Below are positions 43,491-54,450 of a stretch of DNA of 64,000 nt, piece after piece. The notes under the pieces were generated by a model, which was given only the letters and a program-made list of their open reading frames with translations, did no database searches and was not told where the DNA came from. Numbering within the stretch: position 1 is the first letter of the stretch; each line of letters opens with the position of its first letter. The position numbers and the translations under genes are program-made. Source of the DNA: Puccinellia tenuiflora (Eukaryota > Streptophyta > Magnoliopsida > Poales > Poaceae); contig QRDG01000416.1 in NCBI GenBank assembly GCA_012064385.1, forward strand, positions 1,032,862 to 1,096,861, written 5' to 3'.

Positions 43491-46400
43491 GGTTGACTTT
43501 TCGAGGGAAACCACTTCAAATTCGATGTGCCTATTCGGAAAGGCCCGACAAGGGTTGGTTGTGGCATCGCCGCCTAGCCCATGTCAATATGAGAACTTTG
43601 CAAAGTCTCACAAGGGGGGCCACATTCTTGGACTAAAAGACAGATGTCTCTTTTGCCAAAATCTGTGTTTGTAGGGCTTGTGTTGAAAGGAAAGATGCAT
43701 GATTCTCCCCATCCCATCCGTCCAAGACTATTATTTCATCCAAGAGGATCTTGGAGCTCTCCATGTGGATCTTTTGGTTGCCGTTCCCGAAGCTAGTCTT
43801 GGTGGGAAGAAGTTGTTGCTTGGTGATTGTTGATGATTATTCAAGATACTTGGGTTTATTTCTTCAAGTCGAAGAGTGAGACCAACCAACAAACCTTCAT
43901 CGACTTCTCCATTGAAATGCAACGTCAACACAATTCCCCATATGGCAATTAGAAGTGATAATGGCTCCGAGTTCAAAAACTACACCCTCAATGAGTTTGT
44001 TAGTGAAGAGGGCATTCGTCATCATATTCCGCAACTATACCCCTCAAACAAAATGTGTAGCCGAGAGGAAGAACCGGACTCTTATGGATATAGCAAGGTC
44101 CATGTTAGCGGAGTTTAAGACTCCTTGACCTTTTGGGCGGAGGCTATTTCCACGGCTTGTCACTCCTCCAACCGGCTCTACTTCCGCAAAGGGTTGAACA
44201 AGACTCCTTATGAGATCCTCACCGGCAACAAACCTAACATCTCCTACTTCCGTGTCTTCGGTTGTAAGTGTTTCTATTTGATCAAGGTGTTGTCGCTTAA
44301 CTAAATTTCGCATCTAAATCTCTAGAGGGTATTTTGTTGGTTACGGTGCCGAATCCCACACTTATAGAATCTATGATAAAGCCACACGGCGTATCATAGA
44401 ATCTTGTAGTGTCGTGTTCGAGGAAAATAACGGCTCCCAGTGCGCAATTTCATGTTTCCGATTTGATTATTGTAATTCCTCAAGAAGCCATAAGAGAATG
44501 GGTGTGGGATTCTTCCGCCCCATTGAGGAACCCCTTGTAGTGGATCGAGAGGGACAATGCTCTACTCAAGTGGAGCCTTCATCTACTCAAGAAATCTTGC
44601 CAATGGAGAACCTATTGCACCAACCCAAGAACAAGTTGAAGACCCTCAACCTCATGATCAGTTGCTATGCAAGAGCCCAACTCTCCTATCCGTGAGCTCA
44701 TGCTAGCCATGATCTAGACCTTGCTCAATCTCCTCTTCATCAAATGTTGAAGCCGCTCCTAGTGATGATCAAGGTCAACCTTCCGGTCAAGACGGGACCC
44801 AAATGATCAAGATGATCAGTGATACCTCCAAGATGCAATGCTGAGGATATCGAAGCCCGTCGTCGCTAGAGTTGAAAGAACCATGGCACGTCGTGAACAT
44901 TTCCTTGAGATAGTGATTGGTGATGTGAGAGGCAAAGTGTCCACCCGAAGGCAATTGGCGAACTTTAGTGACCATCAAGCTCACATTGCCATGTTTGAAC
45001 CGAAGAAAGTGGCCGAAGCTCTTGAAGATCCCGATTGGTTGCTAGCTATGCATGAAGAACTCAACAATTTCGAGCGCAACAAAGTTTGGAAGCTAGTTGA
45101 GAAGCCAAAGGAGTGCCGCAATGTTATTGGCCAAAGTGGATTTTCAAGAACAAGCAAGATGAGCATGGCATGGTTGTGAGGAACAAGGCTAGATTGGTGG
45201 CTCAAGGGTACTCTCAAGTTGAAGGCATTGATTTTGGAGAGACCTATGCTCCCGTGGCTCGCCTTGAGTCCATCCGTATCCTTCTTGCTTATGCATCCCA
45301 TTATAACTTTAAATTGCAACAAATGGATGTTAAAAGTGCCTTTCTTAATGGTCCCTTAAAGGAGTTGGTGTTCGTTAAGCAACCCCCGGGGTTGAGGACC
45401 CCAACTTCCCTAACCATGTCTACAAGCTTGATAAGGCCTCTATGGACTTAAACAAGCACCACGTGCGTGGTATGAGCACCTTAGAGAGTTATTGTTAGAC
45501 CGTGGGTTTGAAGTTGGGCAAATTGATCCCACTCTTTTTACTAAGAGGGTTAAAGGGGAGCTTTTCGTATGCCAACTATATGTTGATGATATTATTTTGG
45601 CTCGTCTAACAAGCTTTTAATGATGAATTTTCAAAGCTTATGACCGATAGGTTTGAGATGTCTATGATGGGCGAGTTGAGTTGAAGTTCTTCCTTGGTTT
45701 TGAGATCAAGCAATTGAGAGGAGGGACCTTCATTAGCCAAGAAAAATATATTCAAGACATGCTCAAGCGGTTTAATATGGCCGATGCTAAGGAGAAGAAG
45801 ACACCTATGGATACCAAATGCCATCTACAACTTAACCCAAAGGGTATAGATGTGGATCAAAAGCTTTACCGCTCCATTGATAGGTTCTTTGCTTTAACTT
45901 TGGCATCTAGACCGATATTGTGGTGAGTGTAGGTGTGTGTGCAAGGTATCAAGCGGCTCCTAAGGAAAGCCACTGTTGGCGGTCAAGAGAATTCTACGAT
46001 ATTTAGTTCATACCCCAAGGTTTGGTTTGTGGTACCCAAGGGATTCCTCTTTCACTCTTCGTGGGTTCACGGATTCGGATTGGCCGGTGATCAAGATGAT
46101 AGGAAATCAACTTCCGGGCTTGCCAATTCCTTGGTAGGTCCTTGGTGAGTTGGTCTCTAAGAAGCAAAATTTTATTTCTCTCTCACCGCCGAAGCCGAGT
46201 ATGTGGCCACCGCTAGTGCATGCACTCAATTGTTATGGATGAGGCAAACTTTAAAGGAATACGGTGTCACTTGTGACAAAGTGCCTCTTTTGTGTGACAA
46301 TGAGAGTGCTATCAAGATCGCCTACAACCCGGTGCAACACTCAAGGACCAAGCATATTGAGATTCATCATCATTTCATTCGAGATCATGTTGCCCGTGGA

Positions 46401-46550
46401 GACATTGAGCTAGCATATGTGCCACAAGGACCAACTTGCGGATATTTTCACGAGCCACTTGATGAAGCAAGATTCACTTATTTGAGGAATGAGCTAAATA
46501 TCGTGGATTCGAGGGAGCTTGGCTTGACCATCTTGCATACACACCTATAG
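43491..46550 (+). pseudogene. Decayed copia pol of E3 (integrase, reverse transcriptase, RNase H)
   Basis: Copia order is visible in pieces. GAG-pre-integrase with HRRLAHVNMRTLQSL is at about 43565-43610. The integrase core holds IRSDNGSEFKN (about 43945). Reverse transcriptase holds RLVAQGYSQVEGIDFGETYAP (45190-45250), QMDVKSAFLNG and the YVDD box at 45579-45590. RNase H holds LLCDNESAIKIA and HSRTKHIEIHHHF (46290-46375). At least six frameshifts or stops separate these pieces, so no working polyprotein could be made. Integrase lying before RT distinguishes it from gypsy. Confidence 0.85.
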
Positions 46551-47600
46551 TTTCAACTTCTATCTTGGTTTAGGTGTAGGCATGAATTTAGGGGGAGTGT
46601 TGTCCTAATAAATTGGGCTCTCCCGCCCCCCAATATGCCTATAGTAAAAATTTATTTATCTCTATTTTCATTCATGAATTGTGAGCTTAAATGACGAGTA
46701 TTGGTTATGGACCCAAGATATATCTTCGCGGTGCCATGCCATAAACTCATACATGGTGGCCTAGGCCACCGACCTTTTTCCTAGTGAAGAGTTGGATCTT
46801 TTGGGATTTATTGGATTTTATTTGCAAATCTTTTGTTCTTATGGGAAACTCACTCAATCTTGGCTTTTATTGTTTTGGCTGTTGCAATTTGAGTGTGAGT
46901 ACCATCCCAGTTTGTGTTGTCTATCCCAAGCCTCTCCTTGCCCCCAAAACTTGCTCCTCTTGCCACATACATGTCCAACACTCAAAACTGGCTTTCCTGA
47001 GGTGTGGGGGCCGGAGACTCCGGTGTCTAACCCCGGAGACTCCGGTCTAGGCAGAGTCTCCGCCCTAAGCCACGGAGAATCCGGCACCCCGGAGGTCTCC
47101 GGTGTGCTTAGGCCGGAGACTCCGGTCTCGGCGTTTTCCAGAGGGTCTAAAGGGAGTCGGGGTGGGGAGTTGAAATCACAAACTCTCTCACCACCCGACC
47201 CCTACCTCTCCACCTGCCGCCGCCCTCACCTGGTGAAGCTCCTCGGCCACTCCCCGCAGCCGGAATCCGCCGTCCAGCAGGCCTCCCCTTCTCTCAACGT
47301 TGGGGAACCTCCTCCCCACCATTGGTGACCTCCACCATGTCGAGCAGCGGTACCTCCCTCTCTCCCTCTCTAGTTTCATCTAGATCTTGGATAGCGTGTG
47401 TAGTGTTGCTCCCTATGGTGTAGAATCTCTTGCTGGCTTGTTTCATCTCAATGTATCAATTCTAGCATCTTAGCAATCGAATTTTGACCTAACCTAGATT
47501 CTCAGCCTCAGGGCCGGAGACTCCGGCCTGTCCCAGGCCGGAGACTCCGATGTGGCCGAATCTCCGGCCCCTGAGACCAGAATCTCCGGTGTAGATCAAG
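46551..47600 (+). mobile_element. Spacer after pol with CCGGAGACTCCGG palindrome clusters
   Basis: Begins with a PPT-like TTAGGGGGAGTG (about 46588). Two clusters of CCGGAGACTCCGG-type palindromes lie at 47010-47130 and 47515-47592, the same motif type as in the 3' LTR (50035-50415) but not the 5' LTR. A leader-like CT-rich stretch and an ATG at 47337 followed by a possible splice donor lie between the clusters. Confidence 0.6.
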
Positions 47601-47601
47601 T

Positions 47602-49350
47602 TTGTGTGCTTTTGATTCTCCAATTGATGCATCTTTTGTTTCCTTGGACATGTATGCTTATCCCCTGCTACCTCCTATCTGTTTACTCAGAGGATCCTCA
47701 CATCGTCTCAAGAAAATCACTCACAACCCCAATAAGGTGACCCGGAAAGAAAAGAGGGGCTCTAGGGCTTATTTGGATCGGACCGAGGATGGCCGTTTGG
47801 TTCAGCGTGACAGAGGGGCAGAGGCTAGAGAGGCTGCGCAGAGAAGAGCTGAAGAAGAATTCCTTGCTAGAGAGAGGGCCAAGAAAGCTAAATTTGACAA
47901 TTTGACCACCCTTAGTGGGTTGAACAAATCTGAGTTCCGTGCTATGAGGTCACAGCCTTTCTTTGATATGCCACAAAACTCCATCAACCCTCACTTTTGG
48001 AGAAAGGAACAAGAGATTGTGATGAATGAAGTGTATGCCAAGCTCTCGGGTCCTAACAAGGTTTGTGTGCAAAAGGTGCTTAATCTTTCCGCTCTTAGCA
48101 CCAAACCTTATTTCCAAGAGGCCGTGTGGATTGTCCGCAAGCTTGGGTTGGAGCACCTCATGACGCTTCAACAAAACTATGACATCAACTTGGTGTACCA
48201 ATTCTTGCAACCATTCAGTTTGGAGAAGATGAAGATGTCAAGTTGACTTGGATGACCGGGCCGATGAAGTGTGAGTCCTCTATGACTCGGTTCGGTGAAT
48301 TACTTGGCTATGTGTCCGCAAGGGTGAAGCTCCCAAGGAAGAATCATGCATACGGAAGGAGTCCATTATGACAAAAACAAGATGACACCGCTTTATCTCA
48401 ACAAGTCCGCTGTTGGCTCCAACAGTACCTTCTTCCAACTTTCAATATCCTCCTTCGCATGTTAAGGTGCAACATTGCACCCCAAGCCGGAATGTGGATG
48501 CAATTCGTGGAGGGCTTGTCAACCTCCTTACTCACTCCCATACGGTGCTTCAAGCCGGAGTTAATTGTCAAGGGTTTGAGATTGATGTGATGGACTTCAT
48601 AAAATGTGAGTTGCATTGGGCGGTGCATGAGATGAAAAATCCTATCTATGGACCTTATGTGATGATGCTCATCCTTGATCAAGTGCCACAACTCAACCGT
48701 GAGCTTTTCACCGTTCACAAGGCGGGCGCCTTCAAATCCTCAGCATGACAAGCCTTCTTCTTCAAGTGGTCCCTCTCGTGTTCAGTTGCATCAAGTGAAG
48801 AAGAGGAGGAAGAAGATGTGGCACCCGTCTGTAGGAGGAGTAAGAATGCCGACCCTCCCTCATGGGTTAGCAAGGGCAAAGATGATGTGCAAAGGAAGAT
48901 AAAGAAGCTTAGTTGGTTTTTGAAAAGATGGTGATCCGCATTGAATGTGTGCCTCCACCGAGAAAATCACGAAGGTTATAAGGAGAGGAAGTTAATCATC
49001 TCCAATCAAAATAAGTTGTTCAAGGAGTTGGAGAAAAACGAAGGGACAAGACCCCTCCACCTTCTCCTTCTCCTCGCATTGGCAAAGCAATGCAAGAAGA
49101 GCTTGACAGAAGAAGATGAATCCTCCGGTAGTGAGCCGGCAAGTCCTATGATGCTTGGCACGCAAGGAAATTCCCTTGGGCCGATTTTGATTTTGAGGAC
49201 GTGTCCTCCCATATGCCTTCTTCCTCGCGTAACACCGGCAAGGTCTCAATGCCTCAAAGGGAGATTGAAGAAGATGAGGATTGCTAGTGGATCGCAATAT
49301 GATGAGGATGATGAGGATGATGACGGCACCGACGAGGACTCCGAGTGATC
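47602..49350 (+). pseudogene. Extra ORF downstream of pol in E3 (plant transposon-associated protein, broken)
   Basis: Three open pieces in different frames (47602-48246, 48413-48748, 48941-49348) look like one original protein of about 550 residues: a basic/Arg-rich start (KVTRKEKRGSRAYLDR), an Ala/Glu/Arg-rich helix, a central domain (FDMPQNSINPHFW...QEIVMNEVYAKL; ALHWAV-like ELHWAVHEMKNPIYGPYVM) and an acidic tail of Asp/Glu runs. This resembles the family often annotated as 'putative plant transposon protein' rather than a clear envelope; SIRE-lineage copias do carry an extra ORF here. No membrane segment is evident. Function unknown. Confidence 0.55.
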
Positions 49351-49857
49351 TCTTTGGGGACCGTTAGCATCGCCTTTCTTCCTTTTTGGTGTCTCGATGC
49401 CAAAGGTGGGAGAAATGGTCTAGTAGGCTATTGTGGGATTTGCATGGGTCGGGCCACAAAGCATTTGCATTGTATCAGTCCTAAGAGCTTGTGTTCCCTT
49501 TTATTTCGTGTGTTAAACTTTGTGTTGAACTCTATTCTATTTGCTTCTTTTTATGTGTGAGATGTGGATCTTGTGGTCGTTAAGGAGACATGATATCGGT
49601 TTTTATCTATGGTTGAATTATTGTGAGGTGAAATATGCTTTGGAATTATTTATTCTCACTCACAGGTATGGTTGCTAACATTATCATCAACCCTCTATAT
49701 CATGTTCCTTATGTTGCAAATGTTTTGTGGCATCCTCCCCTATATGTGGGTTTCCTCTCATATGTGTAACTTGTCTAATATGCACACATTAGGGGAGATG
49801 CTATTTGTCACATGATATGATCCTTTTATTTGCAAATCCTAGTGTTGTCATCTAACA

Positions 49858-49872
49858 CCAAAAGGGGGAGAT
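49858..49872 (+). other. Polypurine tract before the 3' LTR
   Basis: CCAAAAGGGGGAGAT directly before TGAAAG. Confidence 0.82.
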
Positions 49873-50034
49873 TGAAAGAACATTTCCTAAACCCTATTAG
49901 TTTTGTGTGTTAGTTAACAACACTAATGATATCTAATATGATTGCTAAGTGATGCAGGTTACTTGATATATTTCTACCTTTAGCTTCACTCACAAAAAGC
50001 GAAGAAATGGCAAAGTGTTCTTGCTGCAGGAAAT

Positions 50035-50415
50035 TCCTGGCCGGAGTTTCCGGCTGTCAGGCCGGAGTCTCCGGCCCCTGGATTTTCCTGCCCTCTGGCC
50101 AGCGTGTGGTGCGGTACTGGATACCCTCCGGAGTACCACGGAGGGTGTCCGGAGTCTCCGGCCCTGGCGACCGGAGTCTCGGCCAGTCCTGCGTCCTCGA
50201 CCAATTCTCCGCCCGGGTGCGGAGTCTCCGTCCTGCACCGGAGTCTCCGTCCTGCACCGGAGTCTCCGGTCCTCCAGACCGGAGTTTCCGGCCCTCCCCA
50301 AAGCAAGCGACGTGTGGGTGCGCCACTGTATGGGTGTCCGGAGAAACCCCGGAAGGAGACCGGATTCTCCGACCTACACCGGAGTCTCCGGCCCACTTAG
50401 GCCGGAGTCTCCGGC
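50035..50415. repeat. CCGGAGTCTCCGG palindrome array
   Basis: About 380 bases with over a dozen copies of CCGGAGTCTCCGG-like palindromes, uneven spacing, immediately upstream of the TATA-like TATAATAC (about 50451). Confidence 0.88.
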
Positions 50416-51140
50416 ATAAGTGACTCCAACGGCTATAATTCTCAGAGGGGTATAATACCCCTCCACCTACCTCAGACCAGCCAGCTCGTCCAGCATTTAT
50501 GAACCCTAATATTTGAGAGCTCAAAATCACAAGATCTTCCAATTCCTCCGTCCAAACGCGTTGATCTTCGGAGGATTGAAGGAGAAGACCCGGATCTACA
50601 TCTTCACCAAGTCGTTCTTCATTTCCCCCTCATTCTCTCGAGGATTCTTGTTTCTAGGGTTAGCTTTGTGTTACCCTAGATTCTTGTGCTCATTTGTTGT
50701 TGTATTTGTGACAGTGTCTGTTGATTTGGGAGCCCCCAATTCTGTGTGGTGTGTGCCCCAAGAACCGTGTAAGGGCTCCGGATTCCGCCTTGAAGGACTC
50801 CGAATAGTGGAAGGTGAACCAAGCCTTTGTGGCAAAGTTCATCGGAGAATAGGGTGAGGCCTTTGTGGCGTTGAGTAGGACTTTGTGGCGAGCTCACACC
50901 CCTCAACGAGACGTACTCCCTTAACAGGAGGAAACTCGGGAATACATCCTTGTCTCCGCGTGCTTCCCTCGGTTATCCCTTTCCATCTATCTTGTTCTTA
51001 CGTTGTGCTACTTGTTTAATCGTTTTTGCCATCTTGTTCATATAGGTAAATTCATCGTAGATGCATGTCTAGATAATTTACCGTTTTTGCTAAAGCCTAA
51101 AATTGAAACAGATTTAAAATTTGGTGTAGCACCTATTCAG

Positions 51141-51161
51141 CCCCCCCCCCCCCCCCCCCCC
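51141..51161. repeat. Run of 21 C in the LTR end
   Basis: The homologous run is only 7-9 C long in the other LTRs of this window (for example near 11885 and 40297). Slippage or a sequencing artefact expanded it. Confidence 0.95.
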
Positions 51162-51186
51162 TCTAGGTGCCCATACGATCCTTTCA

Positions 51187-52277
51187 CATGCAAGAGGCAA
51201 GGAAGACAAGGGAATAAAAATAAATATTTTGGCAATAAATAAGGCAATTCAACACAAGAGCCAATATGAAGATGAACAAAAATATTCTACCACAAGTGTG
51301 ATATCAATTGTCCAAGGACAATGAGTATTAGAAAATATTTTCCCGGTGAGTAGAGATATCCAAGGTCATCCTCACAAGATAAATATATGGCAAGAGATAT
51401 GAGATAAAAACACCATATTTTAATAAAGTTTGTTGGTAGTTCCAACTATTCAAACCAACCAGCAAAGCCATGGTTAGAATAAAATGGAACAATGGTTTCT
51501 CAAATAATATATGGAAATGCATATTAGAGAAAAACCACACCCAGCAAACTCACACAAACAAGATCCAAAATATAACCACAAAGAAATTTGGAACTTGTTC
51601 GAGCAAACATGCCACATAGAAATAAGATAATTCACAATATCAAATCTAAGTGACAAACCTCAAATGTTCACATTTTGTGGGATTGTAATGTGCACATAGC
51701 TTATTACTCCCCTATAATGTGATAAATCATTTTATTTAAGCAAGAGGCAAATAAAACCAACTAGAGAAATTAATGGACATTGTGGAATTTGAATTTCTCA
51801 TGAATATGACATACCACATAGTAACTAGATAATATTGAAATATCAATACTAGGTGGTGTGCCTCATGTACACACATTTTTAGGTTTGTGAAATGCACAAA
51901 GCATATCACTCCCCCAAAATGGGATAGTCCATTAATATCTCAAAGAGAGCCAATTGAAATCAACACAAGATCCAATAAAGCTCAACACAAAGTTACACAT
52001 ACATGATACACAACTATCATACACAACCTTGAATAACAAGACAAGTAGTAAAGTAGCATATCACATACAAGCACATGCTAGGAACAAACTAACACATGCA
52101 AGGGAGCAAGCAACTTTCAATGTATATATATATGATTAAATACAAGTTACCGCAAGGAGGAGCATTGGATATGAGATAGAGCAATATATTCCAATTGACT
52201 TGGCTTGACGAAATATAACCATGAAGATCCCTTAATTCTTCAAAAGTAGCCAAGTCTCCAATCTCCTCCAACAACAC
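51187..52277 (-). mobile_element. Non-coding interior of E5
   Basis: Homologous to about 5570-6640 of E1. PPT-like boxes lie at 51707 (one mismatch) and 51909. No ORF of note. Confidence 0.75.
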
Positions 52278-54397
52278 CTATTGATCAGTTTGAGCTTGTT
52301 GGTCCCCAACCAAGTTGGATCCTAAGAGGTTAGTCACAATAGACTTGGCAACCCAAATGGTTCTTTTCTTGACACCACTTTGAGTTCCCACAAATTTGGC
52401 AAACACATTGCCAACTCTATCCTTTCTAAGTGAATACACATCATCAATTAAGATGGGGTTGGATATGTTACCGACGGTGCATGAAGAAGCAAAGTGACCC
52501 TTGCCACGGCAAAGGTAGCAACATCGACTCTTCTCTTTCTTCTTGATAGGCTCCTCAACTTGAGGAGCGTTGACTTGAGTCTTCTTAGGAGGTGGCCATT
52601 GTTCAACTCGTGGTTGAGCATGAGATTGAACAAGAGGCCCCTTCCCTAGTTGCTTCTCACTAAGAGGCTTCTTCTTCATTGGGCAATCCCGAACATGGTG
52701 CCCTTCAATCTTGCACTTGAAGCAAGTAATCTTGGCCAAATTCTTTCTTCTTCTCAACCTTGGACTTGTTCTTGTTGTTGGAGTTGAATCCAAGTCCACT
52801 CTTGTCATTGGGGGATTGTTGCACACTCAACATATTGTCAAGTGCACTCTTCCCTTCTTGACGCTTTTCCAAGCCTTTCTTCATAGAAGTGGCTTGGGCC
52901 TTGAGCTCTCCTCTTTTCTCTACATGGTTAGTGACAACACAAGTACTAGAGGAGGTAGATGCATCATTGTTAGAGAAACAAGGCAAAGAAAGTAATTCAT
53001 CACAAGATGTGCCACATTACGAGTGGATGAACTACTAGGACTAGCACATGTCAATATAGCATTTTTAGTTAAAGTTGTGCTATTGTCCACATGAGACTCA
53101 CAAGATGTTACCTTGGTAGTGGTAGCCTCATGAGCTAACTTTATACTAGCATAGGATGCTAGAAGATCATCATTAGAGCTAGATAGCTTTTCATGACATT
53201 CTTCCAATTTCCCATACTTGCTAGTTAGCAACTCAAGTTGAGCCCTTAGCTCAACATTCTCCTTCAAAATAGATGCTTTACAAGAAGTGGAGTTAGTAGC
53301 ACAAGCATCATTAACATTAGGAATGGAAGAATAAACCTTGGATAGCTCTTCCTTAAAGCTAGCATTTTCCTTTTTCGTGACTTTATATTTAGCAATTGCA
53401 TGGTCACGTTCTTTAATGATTTTAGCAATTATATCATTGTGAGACTCCTCAGTATTTTTTAGTTTATCCTCAAGAGAAGCCTGAGTCTCTTGCTCTTCCT
53501 CAAGAGCATCTTCTAACGATGCCTTTTCCATAGCATCGTCTCTTTCAATCTTACCCTTTCCTTCGAGGCTTGCTTCCAAAGCCTTAATTGTAATCTCACG
53601 CTCAATAAGGGTTTCCATTATTTCAAAAAGGATAGCATGAGCATTTTTATTTTTAGGAAGGGCATTAAGAACCATTATAACTTTCTTATGAAAGGATTCT
53701 TCATCATCATCACATCTTCTTCATCATTATTATCATTATCATCACTAGAAGAAGATTTAGCCATAAGGCAATGAGTGGTGGATGAAGATGAAGCAAACAT
53801 ATCATCAAGAGATTTATCTAAGCAGTTTTTGGATGATATGCAACGACTATCAACACTAGCATGTATGACATTTATAGTGCTATGTGTGTTTAGGTCCAAA
53901 TATGAGGCATTGCAACAAGATAGAGATAAAAGATCATCAAAAATGAGCTCAATATCAATATTGCACAACCTATCACTACTCACCATCACATTAGTTTGTG
54001 GCTTAGCACATTTTGGTGAAGTAGACGAAGACGAGAACTCGTCACGGTCGGAGGTGGAGGGACAACAATCATCCTCAATATTGTTGGACACTCCATATTT
54101 ATCTTGAAGCTTGGTCCAAAGCTCATGAGCATCCCGGAGAGGTATGATTGACTCAAAAACTACAACACTCACAAATTTGCAAAACTCATTAGAAGCTAGA
54201 GCATCTAGATATGAGTTTTTCTCATCCTCTAAAGTCGTACTTTCATAATCCTTTGTAGGAGAAAAACCTATATCTAAGATACGCTCAATATTGGGGTCGA
54301 AGACTCGTAAGTGACTAAGCATATGAGTTTTCCAAACATTAAAATTTGTGCCATTGAATATAAACATGGAATTGTGCACTAATCCTCTAAACGACAT
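52278..54397 (-). pseudogene. Gag of E5, at least three frameshifts
   Basis: Starts at 54397 with MSFRGLVHNSMF. The frame shifts near 53680, near 53015 and near 52740. The pieces are the N-terminal gag fold (54397-53675), coiled coil (53675-52920), basic linker (52986-52705) and two CCHC knuckles CFKCKIEGHHVRDC and CYLCRGKGHFASSC (52826-52278). Same order as E1 and E2. Confidence 0.82.
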
Positions 54398-54436
54398 CTT
54401 ACTCTCTAGGCGGTAAAGCCAACTAAGAGAGACGAG

Positions 54437-54448
54437 GCTCTGATACCA
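54437..54448 (-). other. Primer-binding site of E5
   Basis: Minus strand TGGTATCAGAGC, two bases past the LTR end at 54451. Confidence 0.9.
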
Positions 54449-54450
54449 AA

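Larger units (their letters stand above)
49873..51186 (+). repeat. 3' LTR of the E3 composite (different subfamily from the 5' LTR)
   Basis: 1,314 bases, TGAAAG...CCTTTCA. The part after the TATA region (about 50446) is close to the 5' LTR, but U3 is unrelated: it has CCGGAGTCTCCGG palindromes (50035-50415) instead of the 141-bp CCGGAAGTTCCGG repeats. Confidence 0.85.

Noticed and set aside
47602..49350. Envelope-like gene
   Set aside because: No signal peptide, membrane anchor or surface-protein features; it resembles a transposon-associated plant protein instead.
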